Shown one piece after another: positions 6,642 to 15,907 of a DNA stretch of 47,038 bases; the stretch's first letter is position 1, and the number at the start of each line of letters is the position of its first letter. The position numbers and the translations under genes are program-made. The notes beneath the pieces were generated by a model. The model was not told the DNA's origin, made no database searches, and saw only the letters and a list, made by a program, of their open reading frames with translations. Origin of the DNA: Clostridiales bacterium (GTDB lineage Bacteria; Bacillota; Clostridia; Christensenellales; Borkfalkiaceae); NCBI GenBank assembly GCA_022508265.1, contig JAFLVP010000012.1, positions 1 through 47,038 of the forward strand, in the 5' to 3' direction.

Positions 6642-8150
6642 TCAATTAATTTTATAAACTGTATCTATTACGGTGCCGTCCCTGTAAACCACTACGCCTA
6701 CGGGTTTATCCGATTGCTTCACCTTTTCGGGAACGCCCGTAATTTTGTGGGCAGTCTCCAAAAGCTTTTCTATGGGAACTATGGGCAATCTGCTGCCCTC
6801 TAATTTTTTAAGCAAATCCTTGCGGACAGGGTTGATGGCAATTCCCCTCTCCGTGACGAGCACGTCGATATCCTCGCCGGGGGTGGTAACCGTCGTGACG
6901 CGGTCTTTGATTATAGGCAGACGGGACTTTACGAGGTTGGTGGTAATTACCGTCACTTTCGCGCCGTACGCTGTGTCGCTGTGACCTCCCGAACCGCCCA
7001 TAATAACGCCGTGCGAATCGGTAGTTACGTTTACGTTGAAGTCTAAATCTATTTCGGTTGCTCCGAGGATAACGAAGTCGAGCCTGTCGACAATATTGTC
7101 GTCAAATGGGTTGGCATACCGCGAGCCGCTCATTGCATGGTGATTGGGGTTTTTGGCTATCGACTGCACAGCCTTCAAATCGAAACACTGCACATCGTAG
7201 AGCTCGTCAAACAGCCCCTCCTCGAGCATATCGGTAAAGTATCCCGTTATTCCGCCCGAGGCAAAACTGCCCTTTATGCCCATTTCAAGCATGCGGGAAC
7301 GCACGTAATGCGCAACTGCAAGGCTTGTTCCGCCTGCGCCCGTCTGCATCGAAAGCCCGTCTTCGATAAGTCCCAGCTCCTCCAAAAGTTTTACGGTGTT
7401 GCGGGCTATTTTAAGACCTACGGGGTCCTTGGTTATTCTCGTCGTGCCCGAAACTATTCCCTTGGGGTCGCCGATTGCGTCGACCTTGAGCACGTAGTCT
7501 ACGTACCTGCCGTCGAGCTGGGCGTTTTCGGCTCTTTCAATAAGCGTATCCGTGACGAATACTACTTTGTCCGCATACTCCAAATCGCTGACTGCATACC
7601 CGAGGCTTCCGCATGCACCCGTGCCCTCTGCTCCCGTTCCGTTGCCGCATTTATCTACGGCGGGAACGGCGAGAATTGCAACGTCTATGTGCAGTAAACC
7701 GCTCTCTATTGCCATGGGTCTGCCGCCGTGAGTGTGCATTACGCACATACCCTTAAGCTTGCCGCGGCTTATTGCCTCGGCAACGGGACCGTTTACGTAG
7801 TCCGTATAAATTTGGGTTACGTTGCCCTTTTCGATAAGCTCGACGAGTATTGCGTTCGCGGGGAATATCGAGCTGGGGGCAAGCTTCATATCCTTGAGGT
7901 TGCGGCGCTTTATCTCTTCCGCAACCATATTAAGTACGAAGTCGCCGTTTCTCAAGTGATGATGAAAAGACAGGGTCATTCCGTCGGTTATGCCGAGTTT
8001 ATCGAACATTTCGGAGACGCTTGAAAGAAGTTCAAAACCCTCCGAGACGCTTTTTTTTGATACCTGTATGCGATTTTTATTCTTAAACGCACCGCTCCCT
8101 TCAAAAGGCGTAAAACCTTCGGGAACAAAGCGGCCGAGCGAATTTTTCAT
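6642..8150 (-). CDS. citF: Citramalate/citrate lyase alpha subunit CitF (502 aa)
   Basis: The alpha subunit is the acyl-ACP transferase that exchanges the acetyl group on the carrier protein for the substrate acyl group. The full family length (about 500 residues) and conserved blocks are present, including the N-terminal SLGRFVPEGFTPF segment, the DVAILAVPAVD strand and a glycine-rich GGSGGHSDTAYGAK segment. It works with CitE and CitD from the two genes just upstream. No citrate transporter or CitA/CitB regulator is in the window, and the operon makes mesaconate, so (S)-citramalate is the likely natural substrate. A GGGGCA site precedes the ATG at 8150. Confidence 0.93.
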   Translation of the reverse strand: MKNSLGRFVPEGFTPFEGSGAFKNKNRIQVSKKSVSEGFELLSSVSEMFDKLGITDGMTLSFHHHLRNGDFVLNMVAEEIKRRNLKDMKLAPSSIFPANAILVELIEKGNVTQIYTDYVNGPVAEAISRGKLKGMCVMHTHGGRPMAIESGLLHIDVAILAVPAVDKCGNGTGAEGTGACGSLGYAVSDLEYADKVVFVTDTLIERAENAQLDGRYVDYVLKVDAIGDPKGIVSGTTRITKDPVGLKIARNTVKLLEELGLIEDGLSMQTGAGGTSLAVAHYVRSRMLEMGIKGSFASGGITGYFTDMLEEGLFDELYDVQCFDLKAVQSIAKNPNHHAMSGSRYANPFDDNIVDRLDFVILGATEIDLDFNVNVTTDSHGVIMGGSGGHSDTAYGAKVTVITTNLVKSRLPIIKDRVTTVTTPGEDIDVLVTERGIAINPVRKDLLKKLEGSRLPIVPIEKLLETAHKITGVPEKVKQSDKPVGVVVYRDGTVIDTVYKIN

Positions 8151-8160
8151 TGTATGCCCC

Positions 8161-9021
8161 TTAAATCAATTTGTATTTGCGCGCTTTTTCAAGTATATTC
8201 TGCGCACGCGTAATGACGGGTTTATCTACCATTTTGCCGTCCAAACCGAACACGCCCAGCCCCTTTAAGCTTGCCTGACGCGCCGCCTCTTCCACGCGCA
8301 GCGCCCACTCTATAGACTTGCGTTCGGGAACGAATACCTCGTTTATGACGGGTACCTGATTGGGGTGTATGGCAGCCTTTGCATTAAAGCCGAGGTTGTT
8401 TACAAAACGGCAATCTTCTTTAAGCCCTTGGTTGTCGTTCGTGTCGGTAAAGGGCGTATCTATCGCGTCGATTTTATACGCCGCACAGGCATACGCGAGC
8501 CTCATTCGGGGGTACAGTATTTCGTTGCCCTGCTTGGTGCGCATAACTCCGAGGTCGCCGGATAAATCCTCTGCGCCGAGCAGTACGCCGTTTACGCGGG
8601 GGCACTTTACGATTTCTTCTATCTGAAGAACGGATACGGCAAGCTCCACTATGGGAATTACCGATATGCGCTTTTGCATATCTTTCGCTTTCTCTGCCTT
8701 TGAAAGAAGTTTATCAAGCACATTAAGATACTCAACGGTTGCCTTGGGCAGCATTACCGTATCTATTTTATCGCTTACTATCGCCTCTAAATCGTGTTCG
8801 TAATACTCGGTATCAAGTCCGTTTATGCGCACTATTATTTCCATAGGCGGAACTTCGGTAAGCGACTTAAGATATCCTGAAACGAGAGCGCGTGCGGCGT
8901 CCTTTTCGGTTACGCTGACCGCGTCCTCGAGGTCGAGTATTACCGCGTCGCTCTCGAATACGTCGCAATTTTGCAGCATTGCGGGATTATTGCCGGGGAT
9001 AAACAGAAGACTTCTTCTCAT
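8161..9021 (-). CDS. citE: Citramalate/citrate lyase beta subunit CitE (286 aa)
   Basis: This is a HpcH/HpaI-type TIM-barrel lyase. MRRSLLFIPGNNPAML at the N-terminus and the LDLEDAV metal/CoA-site block (near residues 30-36), IPIVE and the later GAEDLSGDLG block are characteristic of CitE. In the complex it cleaves the citramalyl-ACP or citryl-ACP thioester, here giving pyruvate and acetyl-ACP if citramalate is the substrate. Its ATG overlaps the citD stop codon (ATGA), and the upstream GGAGGCG in the end of citD acts as the ribosome binding site, so synthesis of the two subunits is coupled. Confidence 0.94.
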   Translation of the reverse strand: MRRSLLFIPGNNPAMLQNCDVFESDAVILDLEDAVSVTEKDAARALVSGYLKSLTEVPPMEIIVRINGLDTEYYEHDLEAIVSDKIDTVMLPKATVEYLNVLDKLLSKAEKAKDMQKRISVIPIVELAVSVLQIEEIVKCPRVNGVLLGAEDLSGDLGVMRTKQGNEILYPRMRLAYACAAYKIDAIDTPFTDTNDNQGLKEDCRFVNNLGFNAKAAIHPNQVPVINEVFVPERKSIEWALRVEEAARQASLKGLGVFGLDGKMVDKPVITRAQNILEKARKYKLI

Positions 9022-9275
9022 TCCGACGCCTCCATTCTCGCTATAGCGACCGTAAGGCGGGCTTTAATGGTATAGTCAAGCGCGCCCTTATCCTCGCACA
9101 CCACTTCGATTTTGTCGTAGCCGAGCTCTTGTAAGGTGTCGAGAATAACTTTTTCTATCTGTTTGTGAAAGAAATCGTAAACGATGCTCTTTACGGTTAT
9201 TTTGAGCGCGTCGCTCTCCTTGACCGTTATCAGAGCGTCGTTGGATTCAAGCGAACCTGCAATTCCTCTTTTCAT
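9018..9275 (-). CDS. citD: Citramalate/citrate lyase acyl carrier subunit CitD (85 aa)
   Basis: This is the small gamma subunit that carries the phosphoribosyl-dephospho-CoA arm. The N-terminal AGSLESNDALITV block is diagnostic, and Ser11 corresponds to the family's modified serine (Ser14 in the better-known homologues). A length of 85 residues is close to the usual 95. The gene sits between the methylaspartate ammonia-lyase gene (19 bp upstream) and citE (4-bp overlap). Confidence 0.92.
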   Translation of the reverse strand: MKRGIAGSLESNDALITVKESDALKITVKSIVYDFFHKQIEKVILDTLQELGYDKIEVVCEDKGALDYTIKARLTVAIARMEASE

Positions 9276-9294
9276 TATAAATTCCCGTAATTTT

Positions 9295-10551
9295 TTACTT
9301 TTTTGCGTTATATCTCTTGTTTGCCGCCGAAAGAACGCGGTTCATTTCGTTTTTAACAATCATATAGCCCTCGTCCACTCCCATACCGGGTTTGGCAAGG
9401 CACTGAATAGCACGGCAGGCGATTGCGATATTGGTTGTTGTCTTGGAGGAGACGTCCGTTTCGTTGCAAGTGCCGCCGCAGTAGCTGCCCACGCCCTTTT
9501 CGTTGCAGTAGAGTATGGCTTCGGCAACGTTGTTTACACCGCCGAGGTCGGGGGTCTTTATCTGAAGAACGTGACCCGCACGGTTGTCTGCGAAGTACTT
9601 GATATCCTCAAGCGTGTTGCACCATTCGTCGGCAACTATTTCGAGCTTGGAGCCTACCTCGTCAAGCTTTGCGGTGAGGATTTTTTCAAAATTCATCGTA
9701 CCCTCTCTGTCGCCCGTGTCGATGGGTCCCTCTATGCGGATTTTAAACGGTGCCGCCTGTTTTTCACATTCGAGCAGGTACTCAAACATTTTGTCTACGT
9801 CGTAGTTGAACGCAATGCCGATAGTTCCGTATACGTCGATATGGAATACGGGGCTGTAATTTTCGTCCGTGCGGTACTTTAAAACGCGGTCGCGCAGCCA
9901 GCCGATATACTGAAGAAGTATTTCGCCGTGCTCGCCGAGCTTTGTGCCCACGTGGTTGATGAGTGCGTGAGGCATTACGTCCGCCCTCTTAATAATCATT
10001 TTGTCGGAGTTGTCGTATCTGTCATCGCCCGACTGCGTGAATACGGGAATGGGCAGGTATTCGCCCGGTTCCACGTCGTACTCCTCGCGGATAACTTCGG
10101 CCATAGTGATGCGCCTCGAATTGGCGGTAGCGTTCAAAAGAGCCTGGGTTATGCCGTAGCGGATTGCGGTGTGCAATCTCTTGCCGTTGACTGTCATTCT
10201 GTCGTATTTCTCGGCAACGGGACGGAACTTTGAAACGTCCTCCCCTATGAGCTTGGGCACTATTTCCTTCTCGAGGAAGGGAATGAAGTCTTCGGCAAGG
10301 AAAAGAGGGTCTCGGCCGCCTGCGCCCGAATACTGCACGGCTGCGCAGTCGCCGTAGCCTATCGTGCCGTCCTCCAAAATAAGCTGAACGGAGATAGCCT
10401 CGCCTGCCTGACGAATGCTTTTAAAGCCTTCGGTTACGGGCTCGCCGACGTACATAAAGCCGTCGTGACCTGCGCCGCCTTTAATTGCCCTTTGGTCGTC
10501 GAAATAGAAACCTGTATAAGATTTTGTAAGTAAAACGTCTACGATTTTCAT
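9295..10551 (-). CDS. mal: Methylaspartate ammonia-lyase (418 aa)
   Basis: This enolase-superfamily enzyme removes ammonia from (2S,3S)-3-methylaspartate to give mesaconate. Expected active-site residues appear at positions one higher than those known for the characterised Citrobacter/Clostridium enzymes: His195 in VMPHALINH, metal ligands Asp239 (HIDVYGTIG), Glu274 (IEGPID) and Asp308 (VADEW), and the catalytic base Lys332 (QIKTPDLGG). The length of 418 is typical. It lies between the glutamate mutase epsilon gene and the lyase genes, in pathway order, with a GAGGT ribosome binding site. Confidence 0.96.
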   Translation of the reverse strand: MKIVDVLLTKSYTGFYFDDQRAIKGGAGHDGFMYVGEPVTEGFKSIRQAGEAISVQLILEDGTIGYGDCAAVQYSGAGGRDPLFLAEDFIPFLEKEIVPKLIGEDVSKFRPVAEKYDRMTVNGKRLHTAIRYGITQALLNATANSRRITMAEVIREEYDVEPGEYLPIPVFTQSGDDRYDNSDKMIIKRADVMPHALINHVGTKLGEHGEILLQYIGWLRDRVLKYRTDENYSPVFHIDVYGTIGIAFNYDVDKMFEYLLECEKQAAPFKIRIEGPIDTGDREGTMNFEKILTAKLDEVGSKLEIVADEWCNTLEDIKYFADNRAGHVLQIKTPDLGGVNNVAEAILYCNEKGVGSYCGGTCNETDVSSKTTTNIAIACRAIQCLAKPGMGVDEGYMIVKNEMNRVLSAANKRYNAKK

Positions 10552-10621
10552 AATTAAACCTCGATAAAATATTATTTAACGCTACACGGGGCGGTATTGA
10601 AAAATACCGCCTCCCGTAATT

Positions 10622-12085
10622 TTAATCTTTATAGGTGGGATGTCCGACGAGGTGACCCATACTTACTGCGTACACGTCGTCGACAGTGAACTGGAAGGAA
10701 ACCTCACGCCCCTCGAATGCGGCGCGCTCGGCAATTTTCTGCCTGTGGAATTCCTTGATTTCTTCGGTAAACGCGAGATTGCCGAATTCAAGAATTCTTA
10801 TGCAGCCCGAGTCGTCACGGGCGGGAAGAATCAAGCCTGCGTTGAATTTGCTGGGCGCGAAGGGAACGTCTATCATACCCAGCTCGAACGCCTTTACAAC
10901 GCCTTGAGCTATATCGCCGTCGCCGACCTTGAGCACGGCGTCCATAAGGCAGTTTACTTCCTTCTTTATCTGGTTCATTTCGTCGGTAAGTACCTGACAT
11001 TCGGGGAATTTCTGGTCGCTTAAAAGGCGCGTAACGATTTTTGACGCCTTGATGCCCTGTCCGTTCGCCTCCTTGGTGGGAACGCCGATTGATTCGTGAG
11101 GCGACTTGGTAATCATCTTGGTTGCGCCGGAGAGCGCACCGTATGTCGAGCTCAACGCTATTAAGCCCATAGCCTCTGCCTCGTCTTTAGGGAAACCGCC
11201 CATCCACTGGTGGAACACCGTGGTTACTATAACGTCTTTATAGCCGAACCTGTTAAGATATTCCTCGGTCTGCTCCTGAAGGGAACGGATTGCGGCTACG
11301 TCCTGAACGATATTGCCGCCCATTCCGTATCCGACCGTTATGTTTTTAACGCCCTGCTCTGCGGCGAGCAACGCCTCGATTATAGCGACAGTGTTGGATA
11401 TCGAAGGAGGTACGAGCGTACCCGTCAAGGGTCCGAACGGTTCGCGGTTGATAGTCACGCCGTGTTCCTCGTAATAGCCTACGAGCCTGTCGCAATACTG
11501 CCAGTACTTTATTGTATCCTCAATTGAAACACTCTTTGCATAGGGCACGTTGTAGGAAATCGCACCGCCCTCGTTCGAAGTCCAGCCTGCCGCGTGAATT
11601 ATTTCGGAAAGGAGGCGGGCGTCGGGGGTGCCGTGACGTGCCTGCATGGGTACGTTTACAGCTTCAAACACTTTTTTGCAGCCCGTTACGCCGTGGTTGA
11701 CCGGAGGGAAACCGTTTAAAAACGCCCTGCCCTCTCTCATACTCTCCTGTATGCCTATGTCCGCTTCCCTATAGCGGTTTTGACGCGTATAGCTGTCGAT
11801 AGTCGTGGGAAGGAAGTCGGCTCCGCACTGTTCGAGATATTGCATAAGCTCTATGTGGCGGTGCACAACGGGTACGCCGGCGCGGGGCTGAACCAGAGTG
11901 CGGTAATCGTTTGCCTTTGCCATTGCAAGTTTTTTGGCAAAGTTTTTATGATCGGGAATATTCTTTAAATATTCGATAGCCTCATCGAAATTAAGCTGGT
12001 GATCGCTGCCGGTATGCCAGCTTGCAAGTACTTCTTTTCTCTCTTCAAGAAATTCTTTTTCCGTCAGTTTTTTGTTTTGAACCAT
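10622..12085 (-). CDS. glmE: Glutamate mutase epsilon subunit GlmE (487 aa)
   Basis: The epsilon subunit is the TIM-barrel, substrate-binding part of adenosylcobalamin-dependent glutamate mutase, which rearranges L-glutamate to (2S,3S)-3-methylaspartate by a radical mechanism. The length matches the family (about 483). Arg68 (QPRAG), Arg101 (DSYTRQ) and Arg150 (MQARHG) appear to correspond to the three arginines that clamp the glutamate carboxylates in the Clostridium cochlearium enzyme; this mapping is by inspection. The blocks [14 protein letters not shown] and [13 protein letters not shown] are also conserved. It pairs with GlmS, encoded two genes upstream, with the reactivase gene between them. 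Confidence 0.96.
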   Translation of the reverse strand: MVQNKKLTEKEFLEERKEVLASWHTGSDHQLNFDEAIEYLKNIPDHKNFAKKLAMAKANDYRTLVQPRAGVPVVHRHIELMQYLEQCGADFLPTTIDSYTRQNRYREADIGIQESMREGRAFLNGFPPVNHGVTGCKKVFEAVNVPMQARHGTPDARLLSEIIHAAGWTSNEGGAISYNVPYAKSVSIEDTIKYWQYCDRLVGYYEEHGVTINREPFGPLTGTLVPPSISNTVAIIEALLAAEQGVKNITVGYGMGGNIVQDVAAIRSLQEQTEEYLNRFGYKDVIVTTVFHQWMGGFPKDEAEAMGLIALSSTYGALSGATKMITKSPHESIGVPTKEANGQGIKASKIVTRLLSDQKFPECQVLTDEMNQIKKEVNCLMDAVLKVGDGDIAQGVVKAFELGMIDVPFAPSKFNAGLILPARDDSGCIRILEFGNLAFTEEIKEFHRQKIAERAAFEGREVSFQFTVDDVYAVSMGHLVGHPTYKD

Positions 12086-12127
12086 CTGATGTCACCTTAA
12101 ATTATTTTTTTATATTTTGATAGCCGT

Positions 12128-13528
12128 TTAATTGTTTTGCGGCTGAATTTCCGTTATGTGTTTTTTCATTATTTTCAGAGCAAGCAAGGGGTCTATTTCG
12201 CTCAAAAGTCCCATTGCGGCAAGAATGTAGTCCTTATCCAGCAAATACTGCGGGTGCTGCGGGCGAAGCTCCAAGGGCTTGTCTGAACTGTATTCGACTT
12301 TTTTCAAAATCTCCGTCGGGTTTTTACTGCTTACCAGCACTCCGCCCGTTCCGATTACGTAGCGGATTTGAGTTAAATCTTTGCCGAACTGATAGTAAAC
12401 AAGCCCCATAGGAGTGTACATTTCTTCCATTTTGCCGACGTGCCTTTGGGTTGACTTATCCACGCAAATCTGACCCATAATGCGGTCGATTTTTTCTTCG
12501 TGTTCGTCGGAAGGAATGTTTTCCACGTGTTCGTGCCTGAAGAGCAGTTCTTTTTTGAGGTCTACTCCCTCGTCCTCATTGTAAACTTTTATTTCCTCTT
12601 CGGAAAGTGAGGCGAGAACGCCGAGGGCAGAATATCTCATTCCGAGGTCGCCTTCCACCGTGCGCTTTGCGTAAGGCTCCTGCAAGCCCTTTAATATTAC
12701 GTCGCTGCGCTTTGCGGAGGCGGAGCTCATAGAGTAAAAATCGGTTGTGGCGCCGCCGATATCCACGAGAATTATTTCACCCAAACCGCGCTCGTGCATA
12801 TATCCTTTGGATAAAAGCTCCGCAGCTCTAAGTACCGCCTCGGGAGTCGGCAGAATTACCTTGTCGATTGCCTTCTCTACTTTTTTGATGCCCTTTGCCT
12901 CGATGATATTTTTAAGGAAGATTTCCCTTATTTTATCTCTCGCCTCGTCTACCTTGAGTTCGTTGAGTTTAGGCATTACGTTACCGCAGACGTATTCGTT
13001 CATACCGTATTCTCGGGCTATTGCACGGATTTCGTCTGCACAGTTCTTGTTGCCGGCGTAAATTACGGGAATTTTAATCGAGCTTTCGGCGAGCTTTCTT
13101 TGGTTGAACAGCACACACTCTGTGTTACCGCCGTCCGTTCCGCCTGCCAACAGAATTATATCGATTTTACTGTCGATTATCCGCTGTATATCCGAGTCGG
13201 TCAAATGGTGCGAAAAAGCAAGTTCTACCTTTGCTCCCGCTCCAAGACACACGCGCTTTGCCGCCTCGAGGGTAAGCTCTTCGACAAGTCCTATTGCCGC
13301 CATTTTGAGCCCGCCCGCCGCCGAGGAACAGCCTATAATTTTATCGAACCGAACCTTATCGCCGATTTTTTTATACAACTTATCGAGGGCGTTTTGGTAG
13401 CCGACTGTAATATCGGTTTCCACGGTGGTAAAGCTGTTTGCCGTAGCTATGATATCTTCGGTTTGAGTATCGACTGCGGTCAGCTTTGTAAAAGTGGAAC
13501 CGAAGTCGATCATCAGATAGCGGCTCAT
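12128..13528 (-). CDS. glmL: Glutamate mutase reactivating factor GlmL (466 aa)
   Basis: This is an ASKHA-fold (actin/Hsp70-like) ATPase that replaces damaged cobalamin in glutamate mutase. The N-terminal phosphate-binding loop IDFGSTFTKLTAVD, the ILLAGGTDGG block and the VDIGGATTDFYS second phosphate loop are visible. It is encoded between the two mutase subunits, the order known from other glutamate-fermenting clostridia. I choose the ATG at 13528, because GGAG lies seven bases upstream of it inside the end of glmS. A GTG at 13534 overlapping the glmS stop would add two residues but has no ribosome binding site. Confidence 0.93.
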   Translation of the reverse strand: MSRYLMIDFGSTFTKLTAVDTQTEDIIATANSFTTVETDITVGYQNALDKLYKKIGDKVRFDKIIGCSSAAGGLKMAAIGLVEELTLEAAKRVCLGAGAKVELAFSHHLTDSDIQRIIDSKIDIILLAGGTDGGNTECVLFNQRKLAESSIKIPVIYAGNKNCADEIRAIAREYGMNEYVCGNVMPKLNELKVDEARDKIREIFLKNIIEAKGIKKVEKAIDKVILPTPEAVLRAAELLSKGYMHERGLGEIILVDIGGATTDFYSMSSASAKRSDVILKGLQEPYAKRTVEGDLGMRYSALGVLASLSEEEIKVYNEDEGVDLKKELLFRHEHVENIPSDEHEEKIDRIMGQICVDKSTQRHVGKMEEMYTPMGLVYYQFGKDLTQIRYVIGTGGVLVSSKNPTEILKKVEYSSDKPLELRPQHPQYLLDKDYILAAMGLLSEIDPLLALKIMKKHITEIQPQNN

Positions 13529-13530
13529 CG

Positions 13531-13935
13531 TCACTCTCCGAGGATTTCTTTAATGTCGGGCAGAGTCTTTTCGATGGGGGTTCCGGGAGGATATGCCCTG
13601 TTGAAGCCCATTTTGTAGAAGCGCTCTTTGACTTCGTCAAAATCCTGCTTGCCTACCACTATGTTGCCGCCGACAAACATAGGAATATCGCCTATACCCG
13701 CTTCAATGCACTTTTCGCGCATTCCGCGGCAGTCGATTTCGCCGTGGCCGTACAGCGAAGAAACGAGTATAAGGTCGGCGTTGGTTTCAATAGCCGCATT
13801 GATAAAATCTTCCTGCGAAGAGAGCACGCCTATGTTGACTACGTTGTACCCTTGCTGTTTAAGCACGTATTCGATAATCTTGTTGCCTACCGCATGAACG
13901 TCGGCGCCGATTACCCCGATTACAATGGTTTTCAT
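13531..13935 (-). CDS. glmS: Glutamate mutase sigma (B12-binding) subunit GlmS (134 aa)
   Basis: This is the cobalamin-binding Rossmann-like subunit of glutamate mutase. The base-off/His-on motif DxHxxG is present as Asp12-Val-His14-Ala-Val-Gly17, with His14 the cobalt ligand. The later SSLYGHGE and GGNIVVG blocks also fit the family. The symbol is that of the mutase subunit (also called mutS or mamA) and must not be confused with glucosamine-6-phosphate synthase. It is the first gene of the twelve-gene operon, with an AAGGAGA site before the ATG and a consensus promoter about 80 bp upstream. No B12 riboswitch fits in that short leader. Confidence 0.96.
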   Translation of the reverse strand: MKTIVIGVIGADVHAVGNKIIEYVLKQQGYNVVNIGVLSSQEDFINAAIETNADLILVSSLYGHGEIDCRGMREKCIEAGIGDIPMFVGGNIVVGKQDFDEVKERFYKMGFNRAYPPGTPIEKTLPDIKEILGE

Positions 13936-14015
13936 TATGTCTCCTTAGAATTTTATAGTCGTATTTAGAGTGTACCGCACCGAAATTAACAGTTCGCCGC
14001 AATTCCACCTATAAC

Positions 14016-14044
14016 ATTATACCTTATTAAATTTATAAATTCAA
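14016..14044 (-). promoter_or_regulatory. Promoter of the glutamate fermentation operon
   Basis: On the minus strand TTGAAT (14039-14044) and TATAAT (14016-14021) are 17 bp apart. Transcription from about 14009 gives a leader of roughly 75 nt before glmS. No other promoter of this quality was noticed between the operon genes. Confidence 0.72.
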
Positions 14045-14141
14045 TCAACGGCGGGGTATATTTTTATGAATTTGTTCAAAATTTGTTGTATCTTATCGGG
14101 TTTTACGAAAATTAAACACTCATTCGGCAAATCGCGGCACA

Positions 14142-14168
14142 AAAAAAGCACCTTGCGGGTGCTTTTTT
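14142..14168. terminator. Intrinsic terminator after the YwaF-like pair
   Basis: AAAAAAGCACC (14142-14152) pairs with GGTGCTTTTTT (14158-14168) around a five-base loop. Read on the minus strand it follows the stop at 14195 and ends in T7, separating this unit from the glmS promoter. Confidence 0.85.
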
Positions 14169-14194
14169 GCGATAAACGAATTTAATATTTACTA

Positions 14195-14986
14195 TTACTC
14201 TGCCGTGGCGTTAGTTTGCTTTTTTTTCTTTATTATCTCAATGACATAGTTAATAAGATAGAAGCAGGCAATAACGCCGTAAATTGCGGTGATGACGGCG
14301 AGAGGCATTAAGTAAACGGGAACAAACGGGAAGGACGTACCCGTTAAGAAGAACCAATCGTAGTGACGGGCACTGCCTTCGCCGAGATAGCTTACGTTGT
14401 AGCAAAGATTTCCCACCGTTGCCCAGACAGCAATACAGCACAGCCCGACGAGGGGCATCCACATATTTTTGTAGTGCAGCTTGACCTGCCCCGTAAAGAG
14501 GGATAAAAAGCCCCAAGTGAAGAGCGCCGAGTGATAGATTACCGTTTCGATGACCTTAAAGCTCCAAGGCGCCGCTCCGCCGAACGCCGTGGCGGGGTAA
14601 GTTAAATACATAAGCGCGCCCGCCATAGCCAAGACTACGGAGACTTCTTTGAACCAATCTTTTTTGCTGAACTGCGCAAACACCCCGACAATGCCCATGA
14701 GCGTGCAAATGTGAAAGGGCAGTTTGTCAATATTCAACTCGTTGTCTCCGCAGACGAAGGGTTGTAAAAAGAAGTTTGTGATATACCAGCACAGTATACC
14801 GATTGAAAGCTTGTCCAAAATCTTTTTGTGCGTCTCCGCGCTCCTGCCTTTAACGGCAAAGCATATACCCGTAATTGCGCCGGCTATTATAATCAAATAC
14901 AAAAAGTGCCATATATTGAACGCTTCTATGGCGATACCGCCGTCCTCGCCCGTCCAACTTAATACGTTGATTAAAAACTCATTCAT
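14195..14986 (-). CDS. YwaF-like (TIGR02206/TMEM164-type) membrane protein (263 aa)
   Basis: This is a polytopic protein with about seven hydrophobic helices. The block LPFHICTLMGIVGVFAQF (near residues 88-105) followed by a helix, then IYHSALFTWGFLSLF, matches the family's conserved His motifs in adjacent helices. The function of the family in bacteria is not established; eukaryotic TMEM164 is an acyltransferase, so a lipid-related role is possible but unproven. The C-terminus is short and lysine-rich. The start overlaps the end of the upstream paralogue by 8 bp, so the two are translationally coupled. Confidence 0.65.
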   Translation of the reverse strand: MNEFLINVLSWTGEDGGIAIEAFNIWHFLYLIIIAGAITGICFAVKGRSAETHKKILDKLSIGILCWYITNFFLQPFVCGDNELNIDKLPFHICTLMGIVGVFAQFSKKDWFKEVSVVLAMAGALMYLTYPATAFGGAAPWSFKVIETVIYHSALFTWGFLSLFTGQVKLHYKNMWMPLVGLCCIAVWATVGNLCYNVSYLGEGSARHYDWFFLTGTSFPFVPVYLMPLAVITAIYGVIACFYLINYVIEIIKKKKQTNATAE

Positions 14987-15761
14987 TGTCTAATCCTCTT
15001 TTTTTCTCTTTTATGGTATTTATTTTCTCTTTTAATATCGTAAACCAACGCTCTTCCTTTTTTAACGCAAAATGCTCGTAGAGCGCGGTTATCGCGAATA
15101 CGAGAACGAGCCCCGTTATTCCCATAAGCCAAGGGGTAAGCCAAGGCAGAGAATCTATCGGCGAGCTTTGCAAATACATTGAGTTACATTCTCCCAAGCC
15201 GAACGCCGAATATAATCCGTTTATAATAAGCCCGTCTATTATAAATATCCACAGTCCCAAAAAGACCGAAATGCAATTTGAAACTCTGATTTTTATGAAT
15301 TTAGCCACTAAAATATAGATACAGCCGAGGAGCATTGTCGAATGGCTTAGCATTCCCTTTAAAATACCCCAATCGGCAAGCGTCGGATTGTTGCCGTAAT
15401 TTACGTTGAGTACAATTCCGAAAATTCCGCAGACGACACCGGCATAAAACGTAAATACAAAAAGCGCCTTAGAGGCTTTTGCGTCTCTGTTTTTTAAGAA
15501 TGCGCATATGAGCAACAGCCACATAACGACGTTGCAGGGATGTATCGGGAGAATATGCGGTTCGGAAACGGATACATTACCCGTCTTGAAAAAATTAACG
15601 TATATATCGCTGAAATGCAGAGCAACCGTAACTAAAGCTATAATTTTTAAAATAAGTTTTTTGTACTTTTCTTCCTTTATAAATAATCCCGCAGGCACTA
15701 ATAACGCTACCGTTATGACGGCGGAAATTACCATATAAAGAATGTGTGCAAGATTAAACAT
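14979..15761 (-). CDS. YwaF-like (TIGR02206/TMEM164-type) membrane protein, paralogue (260 aa)
   Basis: About seven membrane helices. LPIHPCNVVMWLLLICAF (near residues 72-89) and LSHSTMLLGCIYIL (near 138-151) align with the equivalent His-containing blocks of the downstream gene, so the two are distant tandem paralogues and may form a heterodimer. A GAGAGAGA ribosome binding site lies before the ATG at 15761 and a promoter is visible about 40 bp further upstream. Function unknown. Confidence 0.62.
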   Translation of the reverse strand: MFNLAHILYMVISAVITVALLVPAGLFIKEEKYKKLILKIIALVTVALHFSDIYVNFFKTGNVSVSEPHILPIHPCNVVMWLLLICAFLKNRDAKASKALFVFTFYAGVVCGIFGIVLNVNYGNNPTLADWGILKGMLSHSTMLLGCIYILVAKFIKIRVSNCISVFLGLWIFIIDGLIINGLYSAFGLGECNSMYLQSSPIDSLPWLTPWLMGITGLVLVFAITALYEHFALKKEERWFTILKEKINTIKEKKRGLDNE

Positions 15762-15789
15762 TTCTCTCTCTCAAGTGATTTGTAAGTTA

Positions 15790-15819
15790 AGTATAAACAT
15801 ATTTCGACAAAAAGTCCAA
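15790..15819 (-). promoter_or_regulatory. Promoter of the YwaF-like pair
   Basis: On the minus strand TTGGAC (15814-15819) and TATACT (15790-15795) are 18 bp apart, upstream of the gene starting at 15761. Confidence 0.55.
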
Positions 15820-15858
15820 TAAAATGACATAAAATTTAATTTTACTATTTTATAACAG

Positions 15859-15886
15859 TAAAGGACACCTTGCGGTGTCCTTTTTT
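15859..15886. terminator. Terminator after the mgtC-family gene
   Basis: AAAGGACACC pairs with GGTGTCCTTT around TTGC. It lies 22 bp beyond the stop at 15908. The T-run is longer on the plus strand (six) than on the minus strand (three), so termination of the minus-strand operon may be incomplete. Confidence 0.7.
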
Positions 15887-15907
15887 ATGTATTGAGATTT
15901 TGCTTAA

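Noticed and set aside
2396-13935. Reading the cit genes as a citrate fermentation operon
   Set aside because: No citrate carrier, CitAB regulators or oxaloacetate decarboxylase is present, and the genes are embedded between glutamate mutase, methylaspartate ammonia-lyase and mesaconase genes, so citramalate is the better substrate. The family alone cannot decide.
13936-14015. A B12 riboswitch in the leader of the glutamate mutase operon
   Set aside because: The leader is only about 75 nt, too short for a cobalamin aptamer, and has none of the conserved core segments found at 2188-2325.
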